This document shows, one piece after another, positions 36,472 to 44,491 of a DNA stretch of 64,000 nucleotides. The position numbers were made by a program, and so were the translations under genes. Below the pieces are notes generated by a model. That model saw nothing but the letters and a program-made list of their open reading frames with translations. It searched no databases and was not told the DNA's origin. This stretch comes from Paucidesulfovibrio gracilis DSM 16080 (GTDB lineage Bacteria > Desulfobacterota > Desulfovibrionia > Desulfovibrionales > Desulfovibrionaceae). The stretch covers positions 124,001 through 188,000 of the forward strand of contig NZ_FUYC01000004.1 of NCBI RefSeq assembly GCF_900167125.1. The letters are read 5' to 3'. How positions within the stretch are numbered: the stretch's first letter is position 1; every line of letters begins with the position of its first letter.

Positions 36472-36789
36472 ATGCGGACGATATCTTTGACGGAAGAGAA
36501 TGGATTCAAGGCGGAAACGTTCAGCACGCTGCATGCACATGCATCGCCGTATACCAAGGTGGTTAATTTTAACTTTGAGCCTGGACAGGAATTGCCCTTG
36601 CATTCACATGATATTGAAGGGGAGTTGGTGCTGACCGTGCTTGAAGGCGAAGGAGAATTTCTGGGTGCGGAAGGGATGCGCGTTCCAGCCCGAACCGGAG
36701 ACGTGCTTATCGCTGACATCGCAGAACCGCATGGCGTCCGGGCAATTTCCCGGATGCGGGTGCTTGTGGTCATTGCACCCCCCATCTGA
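36472..36789 (+). CDS. Small cupin-fold protein
   Basis: This 105-residue single-domain cupin has metal-binding histidines in PLHSHDIEGELVLTVLEGEG (residues about 42-61) and a late EPHGVRA. Such proteins may bind a metal and a small ligand or act as sensors; no substrate can be named. AGGAGAACC precedes the ATG. It lies 190 bases after the ferredoxin gene and about 140 before the sulfite reductase, so it probably has its own promoter. No FNR-like box was found directly upstream. Confidence 0.8.
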   Translation: MRTISLTEENGFKAETFSTLHAHASPYTKVVNFNFEPGQELPLHSHDIEGELVLTVLEGEGEFLGAEGMRVPARTGDVLIADIAEPHGVRAISRMRVLVVIAPPI

Positions 36790-36927
36790 TCCCGGCTACA
36801 GGAGATGGATCGGGCGTCCTGTCCTGTTTGGGTTTCCACCTTGTTTCCTTGTGGCGGAAGATGTAACGCTTCCCCGGTCAGCTGGCTGAGTGGCTTATAC
36901 CAACAAGGATGAGAAGGGAGGAATGGA

Positions 36928-37581
36928 ATGAAGGATGCCTTGAAAGGCGCGATATTGCAGCGGGACAAGACGACGTACGCCATTGTTCCCCGGACGCCGG
37001 CCGGGATCATGACTCCGGATCAGTTGGAGTCCATTGCCCATGTGGCTCGGAGGTACGAAGTACCTGTCTTGAAGATCACTTCGGGTCAACGCATGGCGCT
37101 TGTGGGATTGGCGGAACAGGATGTTTCCCGGGCTTGGGACGACTTGCGTATGGAGGTGGGGGAGGCAACTGGGCTTTGCGTGCATTATGTTCAGGCCTGT
37201 CCAGGAACAGCGGTTTGTCGGCTGGGGCTTCGGGATTCTCTTGGGTTGGGGCTGGAGCTGGAACAACTTTATGTTGGGCGCGAACTGCCAGCCAAGGTGA
37301 AGATGGGCGTATCCGGCTGTCCCATGTGCTGTGGTGAGTCCTGGGTAAGAGATATTGGTTTTTTAGGAAAGAAAAACGGTTGGACCATGATTGTGGGCGG
37401 CTCCAGCGCCGGGCGGCCCCGCATTGGGGATCTGCTGGCCGAGGGGCTGGACAGGGAGCAGGCTGTGGAACTGGCGGGACGCTTCTTGGATTATTATGCG
37501 GAGCAGGCTCCCAAACGGCACCGCACGGCAAAGTTTTTGGAAAAGCATGGCATTGAGGCCGTGAAAGAAGCCCTGTTGTAA
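36928..37581 (+). CDS. Assimilatory-type (low-spin) sulfite reductase, siroheme/[4Fe-4S] protein
   Basis: This 217-residue single-subunit enzyme closely matches in length and motifs the small assimilatory-type sulfite reductase known from Desulfovibrio vulgaris, which reduces sulfite to sulfide with siroheme coupled to a [4Fe-4S] cluster. The cluster ligands are visible as CPGTAVC (C-x5-C, residues about 91-97) and CPMCC (C-x3-C, about 131-135). The substrate-side basic residues would be in ITSGQRMALVG. GGAGG precedes the ATG. A terminator follows at 37611. Proteins of this type may also reduce nitrite, which fits the haoCA neighbours (inference). Confidence 0.9.
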   Translation: MKDALKGAILQRDKTTYAIVPRTPAGIMTPDQLESIAHVARRYEVPVLKITSGQRMALVGLAEQDVSRAWDDLRMEVGEATGLCVHYVQACPGTAVCRLGLRDSLGLGLELEQLYVGRELPAKVKMGVSGCPMCCGESWVRDIGFLGKKNGWTMIVGGSSAGRPRIGDLLAEGLDREQAVELAGRFLDYYAEQAPKRHRTAKFLEKHGIEAVKEALL

Positions 37582-37610
37582 GTTCTGGAGTTGCCTCGAC
37601 GTTCCATTGC

Positions 37611-37644
37611 AAAGGCTCCGCACCATATGATGCGGAGCCTTTTT
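37611..37644 (+). terminator. Rho-independent terminator after the sulfite reductase gene
   Basis: AAAGGCTCCGCA pairs with TGCGGAGCCTTT over a short loop, followed by more T's. It sits between converging genes; leftward the T tract is short. Confidence 0.88.
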
Positions 37645-37649
37645 ATGGC

Positions 37650-39041
37650 TTATTGCTTACCGAACAGCTGCGGCGGTCGTGTGGTGTCTCCGCCGGATCC
37701 CGGATACGGGTCGGCCTTATGGGCAGGCTTCCCGGATTTGATCAGTTGCGCGGCTAATTCCATGAACGTGTTGTAGCGGTGCTTGCATTCATAGAATCCA
37801 TGCCACCAGGCATAGTCGGGTGCCATCATGGCCGTACCCATGCGTGCGCGGCGGCCTTCGTGGTGCCAGAGTTCATAGTACTGGACTTCCAGTTCCTCAT
37901 CAAAGAACCGTGACTTATCCAGCAGGTTAGCTTCATAGAGCTTATCCAACATGGCCTTTGCGGGCTTGAAGTATATCTCGTTATAGTTTGCAACGGCTTG
38001 ATCCATGCGTGCGTAGTGACTTTCCGTCCAGGTTTTGGAATGGCACTGGTTGCAGATGTCTTGCATCTTGCCGCGCTCTACCTTCCAGTCGGTCTTTGCC
38101 GGAAACGCCGGGAAGTCTTGTGGCCGAATCGTTAAAGGAGCCTGGAGTTCCCAGGAAAGCCGCTCCGTAACGTCGTGAGTCGTCATCACGGACCCCGATC
38201 CGGACATATGGCACGAAGCGCAGGTGGGACCGCGGTAGTCTACGCCCGGGGTCCAGGTGCCAGGGGCGGAATCCCAATTGTACTCGTCTCCGAAAGCTGT
38301 GTACAGGTCTCCATGTTTGGATTCCATGTAGATTTCAATCTGGGGATGATCCGGACCCAAGTGGCATTGTCCGCAGGCCTCGGGTTTGCGGGCTTCCATG
38401 ACAGAGAAGCGATGGCGGGTATGGCAGCTGGTACATGATCCGAGGCTGCCGTCCAGGTTGACGCGTCCAACGCCGACATTGGGCCAGGTCAGGGGATCAA
38501 GTTTTCCATCTTCATTCTGGCGAAGGATGGTGCCATGGCAAGTATAACAGCCCGTGGAGCGCTCCACGGCGTTGTTCATGCCGTGGTTGAGCCATGGGTC
38601 GATTTTCCAGATGATTTCCATTGTGTTGGCGTGCTTGGAACGGCTGTATTGCATGGCTTCATCGGGATGGCACCGTGAACAGTCTTTGGGTGTGACGACC
38701 CCGGCCACAGCGATTTTATATTCTCCGGTTCCCCACTTGGTGTCGGAGCGTTCGTACTGCTTGAAGTGTTCCTGGCTGATGTCCTTGTCGCCTGTTTGGG
38801 CCTGGTGACAGTCCAGGCAGGTCACATTGGCCGAGGCGTGGCGGCTCATGGCCCAGTCCGTAAACAGTCCGGGACTTTCGGTTTTATGGCATTCGATGCA
38901 GGCTACGGCCTGTGGAGGCATGCCCCGTTCGATGCGAAATTCCTTCGGCTTTGGAAGATTTTGTTGAGCAGCCGAGGCAAATGATGACACGGCAAATGCC
39001 GCCACTGTCAACATGACGGCGATGAAACATTTCTTGTTCAT
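37650..39041 (-). CDS. haoA: Octaheme cytochrome c, hydroxylamine-oxidoreductase (HAO) family
   Basis: This 463-residue periplasmic protein has a signal peptide (residues 1-25, ending FASAA) and eight CxxCH heme sites, in order CIECH, CLDCH, CSRCH, CYTCH, CTSCH, CGQCH, CASCH and CNQCH. Eight hemes, no CxxCK site and the length rule out the pentaheme nitrite reductase NrfA and fit the HAO family. The C-terminal MMAPDYAWWHGFYE motif lies where HAO enzymes carry their P460-region residues. In non-nitrifiers such proteins, paired with HaoC, are thought to act reductively on nitrite or hydroxylamine. Whether the crosslinking tyrosine is conserved needs an alignment. GGAGGG precedes the ATG. Confidence 0.85.
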   Translation of the reverse strand: MNKKCFIAVMLTVAAFAVSSFASAAQQNLPKPKEFRIERGMPPQAVACIECHKTESPGLFTDWAMSRHASANVTCLDCHQAQTGDKDISQEHFKQYERSDTKWGTGEYKIAVAGVVTPKDCSRCHPDEAMQYSRSKHANTMEIIWKIDPWLNHGMNNAVERSTGCYTCHGTILRQNEDGKLDPLTWPNVGVGRVNLDGSLGSCTSCHTRHRFSVMEARKPEACGQCHLGPDHPQIEIYMESKHGDLYTAFGDEYNWDSAPGTWTPGVDYRGPTCASCHMSGSGSVMTTHDVTERLSWELQAPLTIRPQDFPAFPAKTDWKVERGKMQDICNQCHSKTWTESHYARMDQAVANYNEIYFKPAKAMLDKLYEANLLDKSRFFDEELEVQYYELWHHEGRRARMGTAMMAPDYAWWHGFYECKHRYNTFMELAAQLIKSGKPAHKADPYPGSGGDTTRPPQLFGKQ

Positions 39042-39123
39042 TGAAGTCCCTCCTTCCTCCGATTTTTGCTGGTTCGGTCGCTAAACGGAAAATATTCGCC
39101 ATGTGCCGGAGCACGGAAACGCA

Positions 39124-39720
39124 CTACGGAATTTCATCCGGGTCAAACCGCACCAGCTTGTGCAGCCCTGTGGCACGGTAGGGGGGAAGATCTTGTTTGT
39201 AGCCATAGTAGGGACGGTCCACGTGAACGAGGTTCCGATGACAGTCCGTACAGTTTTTTTCGTATCCAGGAAGCGGGTGCAGAGCGCTTTTATGGGCAAG
39301 CATGGCTCCGCGCTGATCCGGCATGGACAAGAGATTGCGATGACACTTCAGGCATTGGGCATTTTTGATGCTTTGGTAGGCTTTTTCCCGTTGTTCTTTG
39401 CGGACGTAGTCGTTGCCTCCGGTGGCTATGTGAACGGCCACGTCCTTGATGCCGTGCCAGGTTTTGGTGAAAAAGAAATTCATCGTGTCATGCGGAGCCG
39501 GCAGGTGGCAGTCCATGCAATCGGCCACCAACCCCTGTGGATTGTTCACATGCGTTGATACCTGCCAGGCCTGAACCGCAGGTTCGATTTCGTGGCAGCT
39601 CGCACAGAACTCAGGAGTGGAGGTGCGCACCATCGTGTAATAGGTCATGCTGAACACGGGAAAGGCGATCAGGATACCGACGGTTGTCCAAAGGATCGGC
39701 GCTATGGCGCGTTTTTTCAT
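39124..39720 (-). CDS. haoC: Tetraheme NapC/NirT/NrfH-family membrane cytochrome, partner of HaoA
   Basis: This 198-residue protein has one N-terminal membrane anchor (residues 7-27) and four CxxCH sites: CASCH, CMDCH, CLKCH and CTDCH. It is the quinol-dehydrogenase type that passes electrons from menaquinol to a periplasmic multiheme reductase. It is first in the leftward pair with the octaheme gene 82 bases downstream, the haoC-haoA order known from non-nitrifying bacteria. GGAGA precedes the ATG. A perfect 20-bp palindrome lies about 120 bases upstream. Confidence 0.87.
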   Translation of the reverse strand: MKKRAIAPILWTTVGILIAFPVFSMTYYTMVRTSTPEFCASCHEIEPAVQAWQVSTHVNNPQGLVADCMDCHLPAPHDTMNFFFTKTWHGIKDVAVHIATGGNDYVRKEQREKAYQSIKNAQCLKCHRNLLSMPDQRGAMLAHKSALHPLPGYEKNCTDCHRNLVHVDRPYYGYKQDLPPYRATGLHKLVRFDPDEIP

Positions 39721-39841
39721 GCGTTCTCCAGAGGTTGATGTCCTTACGGAAAAAACGGAGCGGCCATGATCCGCATGAAGGAAGGGCCGTTTCCAGCCGT
39801 TTATGGATGGTTCTATTCGGTATCATTGATTTGATGTTTGT

Positions 39842-39861
39842 TTTTTGACTTAAGTCAAAAA
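39842..39861. promoter_or_regulatory. FNR-like operator, perfect 20-bp palindrome
   Basis: TTTTTGACTTAAGTCAAAAA is a complete inverted repeat with core TTGAC-N4-GTCAA (39845-39858). It lies between the divergent haoC (start 39720) and trkA (start 39961). It most likely controls haoCA; an effect on trkA is possible. Confidence 0.8.
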
Positions 39862-39960
39862 CAGGTGTGAAATTCGATGATCCGGGGCGGTTGCTTCCCG
39901 TGTGAAACGCGGTTACAAATCACGTCTTACGCTATGTCGTCTGCCGGGGAGGAGGCTGTC

Positions 39961-41325
39961 GTGCGGATTATTATTGTGGGTGCTGGAGAAGTCGGTTTTC
40001 ATATTGCCCGGCGTCTTGCCGTGGAAAATAAAGAAGTTATTGTCATCGACAAGAACCCGGCTGCCTTGAAAAAGGTATCCGAGTCCACGGATGTTCAGAC
40101 GTTTGAAGGCTCGGGATGCAGTCCGCGTGTGCTGCAGGAGGCCGGTGTGGCCGGAGGAGATATCCTCCTGGCGGTAACGGATTCGGACGAAATCAACATT
40201 ATGGCTTGTGTCTACGCGGGCAAGCTGGCTGACGACATCACCTTGTTGGCCAGGGTTCGCGGCGAGGACTATACTCAGTACAAGCATTTGATCACCGAAG
40301 GGGAACCGGGCATCCATCGGATCATCAACCCTGATCAGGAAGTGGTTGACTCGGTTCTTCGCCTTATGAGTGTGCCGGGGGCTGTGGAGATCAACGAGTT
40401 CGCCGCAGGAAAAATTCGGCTCATCGGTGTGCGCCTGCCCGTGGGCAGTCCTGTTGTGGGGCGTCAGCTTTTTGATTTGCGGGACGTTATCGGGGAGCTG
40501 GGGGTGGTTATTGCGGCTTTGGTGCGCAATGATGAGCTGATCATTCCCACTGGTGAGGACGTGATCAATGGTTCGGACACTGTTTATTTTGCATGCGACA
40601 TTCGGGACCAGGATGAAATTTTAAAGCGGTTCGGCATCCGCCCCGCACCCATCAAGACCGTGTTTATTGTCGGCGGTGGTAACATTGGTTATAAATTGGC
40701 AAAATCGCTCGATAATAAATTCTATCATACTCGGCTTTTGGATGCGAATCCGGAACGGTGTGGTTTTTTGGCCGAACAACTCAACCGGCCCATCGTGCTG
40801 CAGGGAGACGCCCGCGACCAGGATTTGCTCCGCGAAGAGAATGTAGGGGAACTGGATCTGGTCATCTCCGTGACCGGCGATGAGGAGACAAATATCCTGG
40901 CATGCTTGTTGGCAAAGAATTTGGGTGCGCGGGAAACCATCACTCGGATCAACAATTTTGCTTATATGCCGCTCATTGAACCGATCGGCATTGATCATCT
41001 GGTATGTCCCCGCCTTTCCGCCATCAACTCCATTCTGCATTTCATCCGTCGGGGCAAGGTCATGTCCACGGCTTCCATCAAGGGAGAAGATGCCGAAGCG
41101 TTGGAAGCCATTGCCCAGGACCATTCCTCTGTGGTCGGCAAGCCGCTTAAGGACATCAAGTTCCCGAAGGGAGCGCTGATTCTTTGTTTCCAACGGGGGG
41201 ACGAAGTGGTCATCCCTCGCGGCGATACGGTCATTGAGCCAAACGACCGTTTGGTGATTATTTCCACAAGACAAAATATTACCAAGGTGGAAAAGGCCTT
41301 GGATGTAAAAGTGGAGTTCTTCTAA
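39961..41325 (+). CDS. trkA: Trk potassium-uptake regulatory NAD-binding subunit TrkA
   Basis: This 454-residue cytoplasmic ring protein gates TrkH. Two RCK units are seen: an N-terminal Rossmann motif IIIVGAGEVGFHIARRL, and a second, FIVGGGNIGYKLAKSL, near residue 235, each followed by a RCK_C ligand domain. The start is GTG 39961 with GGGGAGGAGG upstream; the in-frame ATG at 39877 has no site and would give an odd N-terminus. trkH begins directly after its stop. Confidence 0.95.
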   Translation: MRIIIVGAGEVGFHIARRLAVENKEVIVIDKNPAALKKVSESTDVQTFEGSGCSPRVLQEAGVAGGDILLAVTDSDEINIMACVYAGKLADDITLLARVRGEDYTQYKHLITEGEPGIHRIINPDQEVVDSVLRLMSVPGAVEINEFAAGKIRLIGVRLPVGSPVVGRQLFDLRDVIGELGVVIAALVRNDELIIPTGEDVINGSDTVYFACDIRDQDEILKRFGIRPAPIKTVFIVGGGNIGYKLAKSLDNKFYHTRLLDANPERCGFLAEQLNRPIVLQGDARDQDLLREENVGELDLVISVTGDEETNILACLLAKNLGARETITRINNFAYMPLIEPIGIDHLVCPRLSAINSILHFIRRGKVMSTASIKGEDAEALEAIAQDHSSVVGKPLKDIKFPKGALILCFQRGDEVVIPRGDTVIEPNDRLVIISTRQNITKVEKALDVKVEFF

Positions 41326-42780
41326 GTGCGTCTGCGTTACGTTCTGCACGTCATCGGAGCGCTGGTCTTCTGTGTCGGCCTGACTATGGCCTGGCCTTTG
41401 GCTTTTTCTCTGTATTACGGGGACGCCGGAGTGATGCCGCTTTTGGGATCCATGGTGGCGACTTTGTGCGCCGGAGCATTCATGTTCGGAGTGTTTCGGA
41501 ACTCCCGTATGGAACGTGGCCTGAGCCATCGGGAGGGAATGGCCATTGTGGGCATTGGCTGGTTGGCAGCTGGTCTCTTTGGCGCGTTGCCGTTTCTTTT
41601 GTCCGGGATTTTCGGTGGTTCGTTGGTGGACTGTGTTTTCGAATCCTTGTCGGGATTTACGACCACCGGGGCCAGTGTGTTGTCCGACATCGAAGCCGTA
41701 CCCCGGGGACTATTGTTCTGGCGTAGTCTGACTCACTGGCTTGGGGGCATGGGGATAATCGTGTTGTCCCTAGCGATTTTGCCTTTTTTGGGCGTGGGAG
41801 GAATGCAGCTCTATAAGGCGGAGGTGCCGGGACCGGTTCCGGATAAGCTCAAGCCGCGTATTAAGGACACGGCGTTGTTGCTCTGGAAGGTGTACGTCCT
41901 GTTTTCCGCCGTGGAGACTGTTTTGTTGATGCTGGGTGGAATGGATTTGTTTGACGCCCTTTGCCATACCTTCGGCACCATGGCCACAGGCGGTTTTTCA
42001 ACCCGGAACACCTCGGTGGCGGCCTTTGATTCCGCGTATATCGACTGGGTCATCACCGTATTTATGCTCATCGCAGGCATCAACTTTACACTGCATTTTT
42101 TGGCCTTGCGCGGGCGAATCCGGGATGTGCTACAGGATTCCGAATTACGTCTTTTTCTGGCTCTCTTTGGCGTGTGTTCTCTGGTTATCACCGTGGATGT
42201 ACTCCGCGTCGATTATTCCAGCGTGTCCGACGCGGTGCGGTATACGGCGTTTCAGGTGGCCTCCATTTTGACGACAACCGGCTATGCTACTGCGGACTAT
42301 GAGCTTTGGCCTTCGTTATGCCAAGCATTGTTGCTGGTCTGTATGTTCGTGGGGGGATGCGCCGGTTCCACCGGTGGCGGTATGAAGGTCATGCGCATCC
42401 AACTGTTGGTCAAGCATTCGTATAAAGAGTTGATTCAATTGATTCACCCCCGGAGCGTGAAACAGGTCAAAGTCGGCGGTAAGGCCATTCCGCATGGCGT
42501 TGTTTCCGGCGTGTGGGCTTTTTTTGTGCTCTGGTTGTTGCTGTTCGTGCTTTCTGCTCTGGTCGTCGCGGCAACGGGCGTGGATTTGATGAGCAGTTTT
42601 GCCGCTTCGTTGGCCTGTATCGGCAATATTGGTCCGGGTGTGGGCATCGTTGGTCCCACGGACAACTATGCGGGGCTGCCGGATTTGGCCAAATGGGTGC
42701 TGGTGTTATGCATGCTGCTCGGCAGGTTGGAGATTTATACTGTCGTCATTTTGTTCGTGCCGGAGTTTTGGCGTAAGTAG
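41326..42780 (+). CDS. trkH: Trk potassium-uptake channel subunit TrkH
   Basis: This 484-residue inner-membrane potassium channel/transporter has about ten hydrophobic segments. It shows the SKT-family repeats with selectivity-loop glycines: SLSGFTTTGASVL near residue 107, TFGTMATGGFSTRN near 218, ILTTTGYATADY near 313 and CIGNIGPGVGIVG near 429. It starts at GTG 41326, with no gap after the trkA stop. A bidirectional terminator follows. Confidence 0.95.
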   Translation: MRLRYVLHVIGALVFCVGLTMAWPLAFSLYYGDAGVMPLLGSMVATLCAGAFMFGVFRNSRMERGLSHREGMAIVGIGWLAAGLFGALPFLLSGIFGGSLVDCVFESLSGFTTTGASVLSDIEAVPRGLLFWRSLTHWLGGMGIIVLSLAILPFLGVGGMQLYKAEVPGPVPDKLKPRIKDTALLLWKVYVLFSAVETVLLMLGGMDLFDALCHTFGTMATGGFSTRNTSVAAFDSAYIDWVITVFMLIAGINFTLHFLALRGRIRDVLQDSELRLFLALFGVCSLVITVDVLRVDYSSVSDAVRYTAFQVASILTTTGYATADYELWPSLCQALLLVCMFVGGCAGSTGGGMKVMRIQLLVKHSYKELIQLIHPRSVKQVKVGGKAIPHGVVSGVWAFFVLWLLLFVLSALVVAATGVDLMSSFAASLACIGNIGPGVGIVGPTDNYAGLPDLAKWVLVLCMLLGRLEIYTVVILFVPEFWRK

Positions 42781-42798
42781 TTTTTTCTGTGCTGCACA

Positions 42799-42841
42799 AA
42801 AATAACGCCGTCTGTTGAATAAACAGGCGGCGTTACTTTTG
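42799..42841. terminator. Bidirectional terminator between trkH and nadB
   Basis: AACGCCGTCTGTT (42804-42816) pairs with AACAGGCGGCGTT (42822-42834). ACTTTTGTT follows rightward and ATTTTTGTG leftward. Confidence 0.9.
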
Positions 42842-42858
42842 TTAGGCAACAAAGTGAA

Positions 42859-44451
42859 TCAGTCTACACGATAGTGACATCCCTGACTTTCCTTATTGCG
42901 AAGAGCCGCGGCCGTTATGCAGTAGGACGCTTGGCAACCATGGAACAGGTCGATGAGGGGTTTGCTGATGGGAGTCTTTTTATAAAAGTCGTGCAGGTTT
43001 TTGGAGAGCTTGCGCAGATCGGAAAAAGCCCGGCTCAGACGTGCGGTGTTGCGTGCAATGCCGACGTAGTTCCACATGGTGTGGCGGATGGAGGCCCAGT
43101 CCTGGGCGATCAGAGCCGGGTCTTCGTTTTGGATGTCTCCGGGGCTTTCCCAGTCCGGGATGGACTCCATGAGTTTGCGTGAAAGGTGGGAGTTACGATT
43201 GAAGCGTTTTTGAATATCTCTGGCCGCGCTGTGACCCCAAACCAGGCTTTCCAGAAGGGAAGTGGAAGCCAGTCTGTTGGCACCGTGAAGGCCGGTGCAG
43301 GCGCATTCGCCGGCGGCGTATAAGCGCTCCAGTGTGGTGCGGCTGCGCGTGTCCGAAAGGATTCCCCCGCAGAAGTAGTGAGCCGCCGGAACCACGGGGA
43401 TGGGTTCGCGGTTCATGTCGACGCCGACCTCACGGCACCGGGTATAGATGGTGGGGAAGCGCTCCTGAAGGTTTTTTTCTACGTTTCCGGCGACATCCAG
43501 ATACACGCAGTCTTCACCGGTCTGGAGTAGTTCATCCATGATGGCCCGTGTCACGATATCTCGCGGTGCGAGGTCGGCCCGGGAATCATATCGGGTCATG
43601 AAGGCCTCACCCGAAGAGTTGATCAGCTTGGCACCCTCGCCGCGAACCGCTTCCGAGATCAGGAAACGTCGATCTTTTTTCTTGGACCCCGCATACATGG
43701 CAGTGGGATGAAACTGAATATATTCCGCGTTGAAGATGCGGGCACCGGCGCGGAAGGCCATGGACAGTCCGGAGCCGATGGAAACGCGGGTGTTGGTCGT
43801 GTGGAGAAAAACCTGCCCAACACCTCCGGTGGCCAGAAGAGTATAGTCGGATAGGATGGTTTCCACTTGACCGGAATCACCGTTGAAGACGTATGCCCCC
43901 ACACAATGGTTGGCCAAGCTGTATTTGTATTCCAATTTCCCCGCGTGGTGGTGCGTGGTCAGCAGGTCCACGGCGGTGCGGCGCGTCAGGGTACGGATGT
44001 TTGGATGCTTTTCCAAAGCGGCATGCAGCGATTCCACGATGTTTCGCCCGGTATGGTCCGCGCAGCAAAGGATACGGGATACGCTGTGGCCGCCTTCACG
44101 GGTCAGATACCAGTCTCCGGGCTGGCGTTCATCAAAATGAACACCGTATTTTTCAATGAGGGTTTCGCGAACCACTTCCGGGCCTTTTCGGCAGAGGTAG
44201 CGCACGGCCCGAGTGTAATTTTGTTTCCACCCGGCGGTAAGGATGTCCCGCTCCAAGATGCGGGGATCGTCACCCGGACCGGTGTAGACGATGCCGCCTT
44301 GGGCAAGGCGGGAGTTGCCGGAGGCCAATTTTTCGCCCGCTGTGATCAAGGTCACATCCAGGCCGGATTCGGCCAGGGTCAGGGCGGCGATACTGCCGGC
44401 AATGCCGGAGCCGATAATCAGAATGTCTGTTTTGAGGCGGTACCCGTTCAC
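42859..44451 (-). CDS. nadB: L-aspartate oxidase
   Basis: This 530-residue FAD enzyme oxidises aspartate to iminoaspartate for quinolinate synthesis. It has the FAD-binding ILIIGSGIAGSIAALTLAES at the N-terminus, SGNSRLAQGGI near residue 43, the succinate-dehydrogenase-like active-site stretch EYIQFHPTAMY, and GECACTGLHGANRLASTSL near the FAD. The start is GTG 44451 with GAGAGG upstream. It is the last gene of the nadC-nadA-nadB operon. Confidence 0.97.
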   Translation of the reverse strand: MNGYRLKTDILIIGSGIAGSIAALTLAESGLDVTLITAGEKLASGNSRLAQGGIVYTGPGDDPRILERDILTAGWKQNYTRAVRYLCRKGPEVVRETLIEKYGVHFDERQPGDWYLTREGGHSVSRILCCADHTGRNIVESLHAALEKHPNIRTLTRRTAVDLLTTHHHAGKLEYKYSLANHCVGAYVFNGDSGQVETILSDYTLLATGGVGQVFLHTTNTRVSIGSGLSMAFRAGARIFNAEYIQFHPTAMYAGSKKKDRRFLISEAVRGEGAKLINSSGEAFMTRYDSRADLAPRDIVTRAIMDELLQTGEDCVYLDVAGNVEKNLQERFPTIYTRCREVGVDMNREPIPVVPAAHYFCGGILSDTRSRTTLERLYAAGECACTGLHGANRLASTSLLESLVWGHSAARDIQKRFNRNSHLSRKLMESIPDWESPGDIQNEDPALIAQDWASIRHTMWNYVGIARNTARLSRAFSDLRKLSKNLHDFYKKTPISKPLIDLFHGCQASYCITAAALRNKESQGCHYRVD

Positions 44452-44491
44452 GGTTTCCTCTCAAGGCTGCGGCGGGAAGGTGCGCCGATGA

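Noticed and set aside
37650-39720. Annotation of the cytochrome pair as NrfA and NrfH
   Set aside because: The large protein has eight CxxCH sites and no CxxCK site; NrfA has five hemes. The HAO family fits better.
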